Positions 7,166-15,903 of a DNA stretch of 64,000 bases are shown here, one piece after another. The position numbers and the translations under genes were made by a program. The stretch covers positions 1 through 64,000 of the forward strand of contig NZ_JANRHH010000019.1 of the NCBI RefSeq assembly GCF_030433435.1, read 5' to 3'. The stretch's first letter is position 1. The number at the start of each line of letters is the position of its first letter. The notes beneath the pieces are model-generated. The model was not told the origin of the DNA, did no database searches, and saw only the letters and a list, made by a program, of their open reading frames with translations. This stretch comes from Polycladomyces subterraneus (GTDB lineage Bacteria; Bacillota; Bacilli; Thermoactinomycetales; JIR-001).

Positions 7166-8888
7166 GTTGTTTCGTTATCTCCGACCTCATCGCAGGGAAT
7201 TGGGATGGGCAATAGTAGCTTTGTTGGTGGCGACCGGCGCCAGTGTGGCCGGGCCCGTATGGATCAAATGGTTTATCGACGATCATTTGACACCCCGCAA
7301 ACTGGATGCAGAGGTATTGTGGGGGTTTGCTGCCGGCTATCTCGCCCTGCATGTGATTTCGGTCGTGTTAACCTATTTTCAACTGTTGTCGTTTCACCGG
7401 ATCGCCCAGTGGGTGGTACGGCAACTGCGCGTTGACGTCTTTGCCAAGGTGCAGCGTCTGGGCCTGTCCTTTTTTGACCGTACGCCAGGAGGCTCGCTCA
7501 TTTCCCGCATCACCAACGACACAGAAGCGGTGAAGGATCTGTTTGTCAACGTCCTGTCTACTTTTATCCAAAACATCGTGTTTATCATCGGTGCCTTTGT
7601 CGCTTTGTTTGTGCTGGATGTGAAATTGGCTTCCGCCTGCCTGATCATCCTGCCGCTCATTGGTGGTGTAATGCAGGCGTACCGGCACTTTAGCACCCAA
7701 GTATACCGGCGAGTGCGGAACTTGGTGAGTGAGATCAACACCAAATTGAATGAAACGATCCAAGGGATGTCCATCATCCAGGCGTTTCGCCAAGAACAGC
7801 GGATGCGGCGGGAATTTGAGCGAAGTAGTATGGAACTGTATGGGGCACACATGCGTAACATCCAATTGGCCGGGTTGTTGCTCCGCCCCGCCGTCGATGC
7901 CATTTACCTCATCGCTTTAATCGTGGTATTGACGCTATTCGGCATCCGTTCTTTCGACGGAGTGGTATCGATCGGGACGATGTACGCCTTTTTGAATCTG
8001 TTGGAGCGACTGTTTGAGCCGTTCATCCAGATTATGCTGAAGCTGTCGCAGGCGCAAAATGCGATTATCTCCGCTGAACGGGTATTTCAACTATTGGACG
8101 AGGGCGATCTAGCTCCTGTTAAAACGGGGGATGAGAAACCTGTCATCACCCATGGCAGGATCGAGTTTCGCAACGTGACGTTTTCCTACGACGGACAACA
8201 CGATGTCCTGCGTAACATCTCATTTGCAGTAGAGCCGGGTCAAACCGTGGCGCTGGTCGGACACACAGGTAGTGGCAAGAGTTCGATCATCAATCTGCTG
8301 ATGCGGTTCTACTCGTTGCGGCAGGGAGAGATTCTCATCGACGGGGTTCCACTCACCGCATATGACGAAAAGGAACTGAGGCGTCAAATGGGGTTGGTGT
8401 TACAGGACCCGTTTCTCTTCGTCGGTACGGTCAGGGAAAACATTCGAATGGGGGATCCCGATATCACGAACGATCGGGTGGAACAGGCGGCACGGTTTGT
8501 ACAGGCCGATACATTCATCCGTCGGTTGCCTCAGGGATATGAGACGGAACTGGGAGAACGGGGAGCCTCCCTGTCAAGCGGGCAACGGCAGTTGTTGTCG
8601 TTAGCGCGGATCATGGCACGGGAGCCGAAAATTCTGGTGTTGGATGAGGCAACCGCACATGTGGACACCGAGACGGAAGAGGCAATTCAACAGGCGTTAC
8701 GGCACATGCGTCAGGGGAGGACGACAATTGCCATCGCCCATCGTTTGTCTACCATCCAGGACGCCGATCTGATTCTGGTATTGCATCGGGGAGAGATTGT
8801 GGAGCGGGGTACTCATGACGAACTGATCGCACGCAAGGGACTCTATCACAAGATGTATCTGTTGCAGGCATACGGCACCGCATCATAA
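7152..8888 (+). CDS. bmrD: Heterodimeric multidrug ABC exporter, BmrD-like subunit
   Basis: A 578-aa half-transporter with an N-terminal transmembrane domain and a C-terminal NBD: Walker A GHTGSGKS, Q-loop GLVLQDPFLF, signature variant LSSGQRQL, Walker B ILVLDEATAHVD. The catalytic Glu is present here, so each heterodimer has one canonical and one degenerate ATPase site, as in BmrCD. The signature LSSGQ variant also matches BmrD. It is shorter than B. subtilis BmrD, lacking its large extracellular insertion near the N-terminus. It overlaps bmrC, with its binding site GGGAGGACAG inside bmrC. No clear terminator follows. Confidence 0.92.
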   Translation: MVARRLFRYLRPHRRELGWAIVALLVATGASVAGPVWIKWFIDDHLTPRKLDAEVLWGFAAGYLALHVISVVLTYFQLLSFHRIAQWVVRQLRVDVFAKVQRLGLSFFDRTPGGSLISRITNDTEAVKDLFVNVLSTFIQNIVFIIGAFVALFVLDVKLASACLIILPLIGGVMQAYRHFSTQVYRRVRNLVSEINTKLNETIQGMSIIQAFRQEQRMRREFERSSMELYGAHMRNIQLAGLLLRPAVDAIYLIALIVVLTLFGIRSFDGVVSIGTMYAFLNLLERLFEPFIQIMLKLSQAQNAIISAERVFQLLDEGDLAPVKTGDEKPVITHGRIEFRNVTFSYDGQHDVLRNISFAVEPGQTVALVGHTGSGKSSIINLLMRFYSLRQGEILIDGVPLTAYDEKELRRQMGLVLQDPFLFVGTVRENIRMGDPDITNDRVEQAARFVQADTFIRRLPQGYETELGERGASLSSGQRQLLSLARIMAREPKILVLDEATAHVDTETEEAIQQALRHMRQGRTTIAIAHRLSTIQDADLILVLHRGEIVERGTHDELIARKGLYHKMYLLQAYGTAS

Positions 8889-8892
8889 GGAG

Positions 8893-10437
8893 TTGGCCAA
8901 CCTGTTCTACTTGCCGCCAGCGGAGCATCCGATTTACCAGGAGCCGGCAGACAGGGATGAGCGGGGATATCAGGTTCACCTTGCGAAGGGCCAACGATCC
9001 CTGGTTGATCGGGAATTGAACGACGGGGTGTTCATTGGCGAAGTTATCCATCCGTTGCAAAAACGGCCGGCACTGATTTTGAACAGCTGACCAAACTTTA
9101 TCTGCACGGGACCGCCAGGGATGGGCAAATCCAGCATGATGGTGGAGATGATCCAATCCATCCTGGAGATGTGGGTCAAAGAGCCAGACACCACGCCCGG
9201 GTTTACCTACATCGACCCAGCCCGGGAGACGATCGCCATCATTCTAAACCGGCTGCGCCACATGAAACAGCAAGGGATCACCATCCCCGAGGACAAGATT
9301 CATTGCTTCCCGATCACACCGGATGCCACGTATACAATCGGGTTGAATTGTTGCATAAGACAGCTGGTGTACCACTAAATGAAGTAGCTGAGTCCGCAGC
9401 AGAAGTAATCTTGTCCACGGTGCCCAACAGCGACAGCTTGAGCCGTACCAAGCGACTGTTGTCCATGGCGATTCAGACGCTGTTAGAGGACGACCAGGTT
9501 CACACGATCCTCGGAATCGAGGAGCTGTTCCGGAATGACCAGTTCCGAAATCGGGTGATCGCCAAGGTGAAAGACCCTTATGTCAAGCGGTTCTGGAAAA
9601 ACGTCCAGCTACAGGATAAAGAGTTCAAAGAAGAGGTTGAACCGATCCTCAACCGGTTGGATCCGCTGCTCAAAAATCCGGCCATGCGCTGGCTATTGCC
9701 AGTTGGAATGGACGTTGGACGTTCGCCGGTATGAGGGCCACATCGTCCTGATCGACATCTTGGGCTTGAGCAATTTCAACATCAAAACAACCGTGGGTCA
9801 TTTGATCCACGTATACCACAACACCGCCAAACAGCGACCGATCGGATCCAAGATTCACCTCATGATGATCAATGAGGCCCACCTGGTCCAAGTACCGGTA
9901 CTGGCGAAAATCATCGCCGAGGACCGGAAATTTGGATTCGGGCTGGGACTGATCACCCAAGAGCAACAGTTTACCGATCCCAAACTGAAGCACGCCATCA
10001 AAAGCTCGATGGGGACGATCCTAAGCTGTGCCCAGATGGCCGGGGCAAAAAACGTGGAAGAAATGACGTCCGGCCATCTGGAAGCGTCATTCCTATCCAG
10101 GCTGCGGGAACGGAATGTGGCGGTGTTTACCCGCACCTAAAAGGATGAACGCAGCACCATTACCACCTGTGTGGTCAAAAACGAACCGCCGCACTTCTAC
10201 ATGCTTGACGGCCGGATTGCCAACTATCTTAACCGTGAAAAAGGAAAAGCCCAGGAGTGGAGATTGGAGTGGGGTAGGGAGCTCTTAGCCCAATCCCAGG
10301 AGGCAAAACCGGTAGAGGAAGTGGATCGCTTCATTGAGGAGTACATGAACAGCTCCGTACCGACGATCCGCCAGGTAGTGGAACAGAAGCAGGAAAAAGA
10401 GGAAAAACGGAAAGTGGTACAGATTGCGGACTATTGA
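8893..10437 (+). pseudogene. VirB4/HerA-like conjugation ATPase, multiply frameshifted
   Basis: A decayed ATP-binding protein of the VirB4/TraC/DUF87 type found on integrative and conjugative elements. Pieces in order: GVFIGEVIHPLQKRPAL; the P-loop GPPGMGKSS (9117 region); IDPARETIAIILNRL; a helical middle part; MINEAHLVQVPVLAKIIAEDRKFG (Walker B with Asn for Asp); GLGLITQEQQF; and a C-terminal tail to IADY. Frame changes are visible near 9078, 9111 (an extra A just before the P-loop), 9345 and 9715, and a TAA stop at 10138-10140 interrupts the last part. It directly follows bmrD and cannot give a working protein. Confidence 0.8.
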
Positions 10438-10585
10438 TCCGAGAATGGCCCGCTGAAGGCCTTCTATTTTCCGTTCTTAGCGACTTTTTTAGACGGGTGG
10501 CATTTCTCTATCTAAGGGATAATAGAGGTCTGAAATCGCCTGGTATAAATGGTGTATTAGTAAAAAAATAGGAGGTTGTTTCTCG

Positions 10586-11275
10586 GTGCTTTTTCATTGG
10601 ATCGGACATCCTTCTTTTGGAGGCGATGAACAACTGAAGGCGGTTCTGTATGATATGGGGATCGCGACGAAGCGAAAGATGCTTATCTTCACCGGCTGGA
10701 ATAAAAACCAGCTGAAATGGTATCTCCAACGGATCCGCAAGCGTGAAACGGAGGAGCAAAGTTATCTGGAATGCTTATTCCTTGCGGATTCGGCACCAAG
10801 GGGACAGACGCGCCTATTCGCTCAACAAAGCAGGAATTCGCTACGTCAAGGAAATGATGCAGAGCGACAACCTGTATGTCAAGGAGGCTCCAGAGGCTCA
10901 CATCCGACATTACCTTGGCATTAATGAAATACTGGTCCGGTTGATTGAGAATGGAGTTGAGCGTGAAGGTTTGATTTGGCTATTTACGGCCGAGGCGACA
11001 GCTTACTTATCCCGGCTGCTGGAGGCCCTGGGTGAGAAGTTCGATCGCCGCAATCGGATCCGACCTGATGCCTGGGTTGTTTTGAACCATGTATCGTTTT
11101 GGCTCGAGTTCAACAATGACACAGAACCAACACGAGTATTGGAACGGAAATTTCGCCAATACGTTTATTCCCTGACCCTCACAAACAATACGGATCCGGT
11201 TTTGGGGTAGCTGAAAATGAAAAACGCGACAATATCTCGCCAGACAGTGGGAATCAGTGAAAACTGTAAGCTACG
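10586..11275 (+). pseudogene. Replication-relaxation family protein, frameshifted
   Basis: Begins with a possible AGGAGGTTG binding site and MLFHWIGHPS; the frame shifts near 10745-10790. The second part AYSLNKAGIRYVKEM, HYLGINEILVRLI and RRNRIRPDAWVV matches the winged-helix plus nuclease-like layout of plasmid/ICE replication-relaxation proteins. Two further shifts near 11205 and 11245 are needed to read VAENEKR and RQYLARQWESVKT. This family normally neighbours conjugation ATPases on Firmicute mobile elements, so it and the preceding pseudogene are probably relics of one element. Confidence 0.65.
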
Positions 11276-11419
11276 GAGACAGGGGTGCTCTTTGTTGAGG
11301 GGGAGGATGTGGACTTTATGCAATCCAAAGAGTTGACTTTGACTTCCTAAGAGCTTCCTGCTTCTTATTCGCTTCTATCCTACTTCTTCAAATTATGCTT
11401 GCTCTATGAGGGGGGTGAC

Positions 11420-11557
11420 GTGTGGGGCTGTCTGTTCGCCGTGATCGACGCGTATGACAAAGAAATTGTGGGATATTCTTTCTCACGGTTCTGTAGAACC
11501 GATGAGCTTCTTTGCCACTGTCAACGGAATTGGAGTACCATCCCCCAAAGGAGTTAA
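11420..11557 (+). pseudogene. IS3-type transposase (integrase-core) fragment
   Basis: A 45-codon piece, VWGCLFAVIDAYDKEIVGYS followed by FSRFCRTDELLC, resembles the first DDE-motif strand region (the Asp in AVIDAYDKEIVG) of rve/IS3 transposases. Neither flank continues the homology and no terminal repeats were seen. It is a relic only. Confidence 0.5.
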
Positions 11558-11672
11558 AGGTCGTTGCCTCACATTGATCAGTCGCCTCTATGTTAAAGAT
11601 TTACGAGATTACGGAACAATCAGGAATGAACAACCGTTGGGCAAGAATGGTCAACGCCATGAAAATGGTCGA

Positions 11673-11711
11673 CCCAGTAATTGTTGACGAAACGCGTCAA
11701 CAATTACTGGG
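11673..11711 (-). terminator. Perfect 15-bp hairpin 3' of the NCS1 gene
   Basis: CCCAGTAATTGTTGA, a 9-base loop and TCAACAATTACTGGG form a perfect stem 40 bases past the permease stop. Its minus-strand flank is only weakly T-rich, so it may be a terminator, an mRNA-end stabilizer or an inverted repeat from the adjacent transposase debris. Confidence 0.45.
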
Positions 11712-11750
11712 CCATTTGTTTATGCTTAGCTTCAAATAAGCTACAACACT

Positions 11751-13217
11751 TTATCCTTGAGCATATGGTCCTTGATAGAAGGGAGGCGGGTTCCAATCGG
11801 TTTGAACATCGTCAGGGAAAGTTTTAAAGTAATAGCGACCTTTGCTTGCGGTCGAGATCATGACATGCAAAACTGGACCAATTATCATGGAGAGAAACGA
11901 GGCGTAGTAGATTGGGTAAACGTTAAATACACCCAGCGCGCCGATCAACACGGCAACGGACAGCGAAATCATTCCCGCCGGATTCCAGGAACGAAGATAC
12001 TCTTGTCGGTACTCAACAAAATCAGACGGAGCTAGTCGCATCACCTTACGACAAATATAGTAATCAGCCAGCATTATCAATATCCACGTATTCGTCAGTA
12101 TGCCCGTAATCGCAAGGAATGTGCCCATGTACTGAAGCACGTTGCTCGCGTAGAATACCACACCCAAAAACCAAATCAACAACATCCACCACTGGCGCCC
12201 TGGTCGGAAACGAAACGCGATATCCATCGTATTAGAAAGCGCAAGTGAACCTGAATAAAGATTCATCACATTGATACGTATCTGGGTAACAATTACAAAC
12301 ACCATGCCGAGGAAGCCCATGATAAACGGGAAGACAAAACCGGGATCGGATGCCATCGCATAGGGGTTGATGTTTTTGAGGTGCGGGAGCAAAGTATGGG
12401 CTAACATGGCACCTAAAATAATGACGGCGGTCATTGGTACTAACATCCCTATCATGATGGTCGCTGTTCCTTTATAAGTAACATCGGGTTTGGCAAAACG
12501 TCCGTAATCAGTCGCTAACAATCCCTGAAATACCACCTGCCCGTTCGCCATATTCATGACCGTCCACATGGTAGTAGCCGATATCTTATCCTTCGGGATC
12601 CAACCTACCGGACCGATAACATCATAGTTGGCAGACAGCTCGTATAACCCGAAGAGAAAAAGAGCGAGAAAAATCGGTACGCCCCACGTCTGCAGAAATT
12701 GCATCGAAGTCATACCTTTCCACACAAACCAAATGGTGACCAATCCGATCGCGGCAAAAATAGCGATTCCACCTGGCGAATTGATTTCAATGCCGGCAAC
12801 ATTGGCAATCGCGTGAGAGACAATTGTTCCCTCGAATATAAAATAGAAGATATAATTGATTGCGTAAATTAAGGATGTTATCGCTGAGCCCATATACCCG
12901 AAACCCAAGCCACGAGTGAGAAGGCTCATCGATAACCCTTCCTTGCTCGCAATCTTCATCGTACATGCGCCAATAGCCGTCGCTCCGACAAAAAAATACA
13001 AGATCGGAACAAGCATGGTAGGCCAACCGACTAAGTAGCTGAACTCCGCTCCATAAGTGAAAAAAAACATCGCAGTCGAGTTACCCCATAACACGAGAAT
13101 AATCGCCGGGATCGGCCAGCGATACCGTTTCGGCACTCGGCCAATAGCATAATCCTCAATGGCTTCGGCTTTTGTGATATCCTGTGGTCCCTGAAACCAT
13201 TCTTTCCACTTGCTCAT
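11751..13217 (-). CDS. NCS1-family nucleobase/hydantoin permease
   Basis: A 488-aa integral membrane protein with about 12 hydrophobic segments, starting MSKWKEWFQG. The NCS1 features are an N-terminal cytosolic segment with YAIGRVPKRYRW leading into the first helix, GWPTMLVPILYFFVG, and the helix-5/6 region with TMWTVMNMANGQVVFQGLLATDYGRF. The family carries purines, cytosine, allantoin, hydantoins or thiamine by cation symport; the substrate is not evident. AAGGGAGTGAG precedes the ATG. It follows the amidohydrolase gene by 12 bases in one operon, suggesting import of an amide or carbamoyl compound that the hydrolase then splits. Confidence 0.9.
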   Translation of the reverse strand: MSKWKEWFQGPQDITKAEAIEDYAIGRVPKRYRWPIPAIILVLWGNSTAMFFFTYGAEFSYLVGWPTMLVPILYFFVGATAIGACTMKIASKEGLSMSLLTRGLGFGYMGSAITSLIYAINYIFYFIFEGTIVSHAIANVAGIEINSPGGIAIFAAIGLVTIWFVWKGMTSMQFLQTWGVPIFLALFLFGLYELSANYDVIGPVGWIPKDKISATTMWTVMNMANGQVVFQGLLATDYGRFAKPDVTYKGTATIMIGMLVPMTAVIILGAMLAHTLLPHLKNINPYAMASDPGFVFPFIMGFLGMVFVIVTQIRINVMNLYSGSLALSNTMDIAFRFRPGRQWWMLLIWFLGVVFYASNVLQYMGTFLAITGILTNTWILIMLADYYICRKVMRLAPSDFVEYRQEYLRSWNPAGMISLSVAVLIGALGVFNVYPIYYASFLSMIIGPVLHVMISTASKGRYYFKTFPDDVQTDWNPPPFYQGPYAQG

Positions 13218-13229
13218 TATCTCACTCCC

Positions 13230-14093
13230 TTACGTTAGTCTGCGATGAATATCGGCCAATTGTTCGTACATTTTGGTCGTTAAATCTCTCAATACGGGGA
13301 AGTAAGGGCGGATCTCCCGGTTTTTCTTCACATCCACCTCACCAATGGTGATGCTTTCTCCTTCATAGGGCGCTTTACATACGATCGGACTGCCGGGAAC
13401 CTTCGTCTTCTTTTCCCCCGGACCAATGATGCAGCCGCCGCCCCAGTACTCCGTGTCTCCTTCCTTGCCAACCAAATTGGTATATATGAACCAAACTGTA
13501 TTTTCCATCGCGCGCACTTTGACGATCGGCTCGAAGATCTCTTTTTCAAATTTGGGCGAACCGGAGATACCAACAAGGATATCCGCACCTTTCAACGTCA
13601 AAGCACGCGCCAATTCGGGATAAAAAATGTCGTAGCAGATCAAAATGCCGATGTTCCCTATCGGTGTGTGAAATATCGGGAGACCCTCACCTGCTTTGAA
13701 AAACCGCCTGTCGGGAAAGGCGCCGGGCCCCGCTTCATCGGTGGCGTGTCCCGGAAGCGTATGCTTCCTCCACTTGCCGATATAACCCTCCGGTCCGACA
13801 AAGGCTGCCGCATTGTAAAGAATCCCGTCAATGCTTTTCTCCGGCATGCCCCAAATGATATAGGCCTTGTGTTTCGCTGCAATCGAGGCAAAAAACTGGG
13901 TGGATTCACCGGGAATCGTTTCGGCAAGATCAAAAAACCTATCGCCGCAGTTATAGCCTGTTAACGCAAGCTCGGGAAATACGACCAGTTTAGCACCTTG
14001 CTTAACCGCATTAAGTGTAAATTCTTTCATTTTTTGTTTGTTGCGATTCTTGTCATTTGTTTTCGGTGTGATCTGACAAATAGCAACTTTCAT
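13230..14093 (-). CDS. Nitrilase-superfamily carbon-nitrogen hydrolase
   Basis: A 287-aa amidohydrolase with the nitrilase catalytic triad in place: Glu41 (VVFPELALTGY), Lys110 (KWRKHTL) and Cys153 (ILICYDIFYPEL). It hydrolyses an amide or N-carbamoyl bond in the cytoplasm; beta-ureidopropionase, N-carbamoyl-amino-acid hydrolase and aliphatic amidase are all possible. The ATG at 14093 has AAGGTG seven bases upstream; an in-frame GTG three codons earlier overlaps that site and was rejected. It is first gene of the operon with the NCS1 permease. Expression probably starts at the TTGACA/GATAAT promoter just upstream, which carries a palindromic operator. Confidence 0.9.
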   Translation of the reverse strand: MKVAICQITPKTNDKNRNKQKMKEFTLNAVKQGAKLVVFPELALTGYNCGDRFFDLAETIPGESTQFFASIAAKHKAYIIWGMPEKSIDGILYNAAAFVGPEGYIGKWRKHTLPGHATDEAGPGAFPDRRFFKAGEGLPIFHTPIGNIGILICYDIFYPELARALTLKGADILVGISGSPKFEKEIFEPIVKVRAMENTVWFIYTNLVGKEGDTEYWGGGCIIGPGEKKTKVPGSPIVCKAPYEGESITIGEVDVKKNREIRPYFPVLRDLTTKMYEQLADIHRRLT

Positions 14094-14103
14094 GTTAATC
14101 ACC

Positions 14104-14153
14104 TTTTATAATAGTTTTTTGAAATTATCTACTATAAAAAAGTTTAATGTCAA
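14104..14153 (-). promoter_or_regulatory. Promoter and inverted-repeat operator of the hydrolase-NCS1 operon
   Basis: On the minus strand TTGACA (14153-14148), 18 bases and GATAAT (14129-14124). An inverted repeat, TTTTATAGTA (14139-14130) and TATTATAAAA (14113-14104), matches at 9 of 10 positions and straddles the -10 box, a typical repressor site. No regulator gene is adjacent. Confidence 0.6.
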
Positions 14154-14359
14154 GGACTTTGAATGGGAGCGAAGAGCTTGTTCGGAAATCTGGGGCCCCG
14201 GACCGTCTGGTTAGTAAACACCAAGCTACTTACAATTAATAGAATTTTACCTATTTTCGCCATCTTGTTGCCAGAAGCATGGCAATTCGCTACATTTATG
14301 GCGATCACTATGTTTCACCCTGTCATTTTCATAAAGGGAGCATTCCGGAGGGGAAAAAT

Positions 14360-15271
14360 ATGAAAAAAGCATTGGAAAAAAGAGAAATTCCGCGCATGGG
14401 CACATCGGTTACCTTCTTAGGCTTCGGCGCTTTGGAAATCGGGCGAGACTGGGGCCTAGGGGATAGCCGGGAAAGACAAAAGCCTGATGAAAAACAAGCA
14501 GGAAAAGTGCTCCACACTGTTCTGGACTTGGGGATCAATCTCATCGATACGGCTAGCGCTTACCATCGTAGTGAAGAGCGAATCGGCAAATTTTTGTCCT
14601 CCCGCCGCCATGAATTCATTCTCGCCACCAAATGCGGAGAACACAGCAATGAACCGGATACGTATTACGATTTTTCCTACCGTGCGGTCAAGGAATCGAT
14701 CGACCGCAGTTTAAAACGATTGCAAACGGATGTGATCGACATCATGCAAATCCACTTTGGGCCCAATCCGGAACAAGTGATTGAAGCCGGGGAAACCCTG
14801 GCCGCGATGAAAGATGCGCAAAAGGAAGGGAAAATCCGCTACCTTGGCGCTTCGATCGACGGGGAATTGGCCACCCACTTAATCGAGTCGGGCGATTTTG
14901 ACGTGATGCAATTGGGATATAACCTTCTTGATCAAACCAATGAACAAAACATCGCCCTTTGCCTGAAAAAAGGAATCGGCGTCTTTATTCGTTCCGGGCT
15001 CGCTACTGGTCTGTTATCCTCGCGTGTGTTGCCGCATCTGAATGAAGAGTTTGCGCACAAGAAAAAAGTGCTCGCCCTTTTGGAACTAGTCGGAGGGGAC
15101 GGTGACAAATTAGCTGCCCTGGCGCTTCAATTCCTGTACCGGAATCAGGGAATTAGCTCCATCCTGGTTGGTACCAAACAGCCTGAACGGATTCAGCAAA
15201 ACATCGATCTATTGGAACAAGAGATTTCCGACGATCTGATACAAAAAGCGCTGGAAATTGTAAACGAGTAA
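14360..15271 (+). CDS. Aldo/keto reductase
   Basis: A 303-aa NADPH-dependent oxidoreductase of the AKR superfamily. The catalytic tetrad is readable as Asp63 and Tyr68 (LIDTASAYHRSEERIG), Lys91 (ILATKCG) and His132 (IDIMQIH). The cofactor end shows ILVGTKQPERIQQNI near the C-terminus. The ATG at 14360 follows GGAGGGG; the frame is open 27 codons further upstream but without a binding site. It is divergent from the hydrolase/permease operon. The substrate cannot be predicted. A strong terminator follows at 15399. Confidence 0.93.
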   Translation: MKKALEKREIPRMGTSVTFLGFGALEIGRDWGLGDSRERQKPDEKQAGKVLHTVLDLGINLIDTASAYHRSEERIGKFLSSRRHEFILATKCGEHSNEPDTYYDFSYRAVKESIDRSLKRLQTDVIDIMQIHFGPNPEQVIEAGETLAAMKDAQKEGKIRYLGASIDGELATHLIESGDFDVMQLGYNLLDQTNEQNIALCLKKGIGVFIRSGLATGLLSSRVLPHLNEEFAHKKKVLALLELVGGDGDKLAALALQFLYRNQGISSILVGTKQPERIQQNIDLLEQEISDDLIQKALEIVNE

Positions 15272-15398
15272 CCTTCTTGTTGCATATAGCCTCCATTCTG
15301 TAAGGAAGAGATTAATATACCCCTGTGTTCTTGTTATCTGGGAATATAAGTGTAAGGAACAGTGAGTCACGCAAAAGGCTCGTGATCCCAGACACGAA

Positions 15399-15440
15399 TA
15401 ACCCGCCCGGGTTGTCAGACCACAGGGCGGGTTACTTCTT
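15399..15440 (+). terminator. Terminator of the aldo/keto reductase gene
   Basis: TAACCCGCCC, a 16-base loop and GGGCGGGTTA form a perfect 10-bp stem followed by CTTCTTTT. Confidence 0.8.
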
Positions 15441-15823
15441 TTCAATGATGCGATAATGTAGGACGTGCACGACTGGGACGACAAACGCTCAGTTTCATCA
15501 TGAACGTCGTGGGTACTCCCAGGATGGGGCTCCCTGTTGACATGATAAGGAGATGAAGCATCATTGCCACGGGCTTGCTGTGTTTGCTATAGCCAACGTG
15601 CTGATTTGCTTGGCATCGTCTTGCATCATTTTGCTGATCAGTCGCATCTTGGCCGGTTTGGCCGCCATTGCAGTGACACTCTTTTTATTTTGATTCTATC
15701 AAACCAGAGAACTCTACACATTTTACCATCCCATATTGAAAGGGATCGCTTAATTTTGCCCGTAACGATTCCCCTGAGGATATTCCATATTATTCCCAAA
15801 GCGCATAATACTATCTAAATATA
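15441..15823. other. Spacer before the ROK regulator; possible 35-aa ORF only
   Basis: Nearly 400 bases without a convincing gene. The minus strand holds a 35-codon ORF (15668-15561, starting MAAKPAKMRLISKMM) with only a weak AAGAGTG binding site. No homology is recognised, so it is not called as a gene. Confidence 0.4.
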
Positions 15824-15878
15824 TTGACGAATCAGTTAATATTGTTTAGTATATAGTTATCAAAACGCTTTTAATAAC
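15824..15878 (+). promoter_or_regulatory. Promoter and 23-bp palindromic operator of the ROK regulator
   Basis: TTGACG (15824-15829), 17 bases and TAGTAT (15847-15852). Directly after it, 15856-15878 is an inverted repeat: GTTAT-c-AAAA, CGC, TTTT-a-ATAAC. It covers the expected start point and is a good site for autorepression by the ROK protein. Its core AAAACGCTTT also resembles a cre site. Confidence 0.65.
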
Positions 15879-15903
15879 AACTTTTGAATGGATGGTTGTT
15901 TGA

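Noticed and set aside
15561-15668. 35-codon minus-strand ORF before the ROK regulator
   Set aside because: Only a weak binding site and no recognisable family; mentioned in the spacer entry but not called as a gene.
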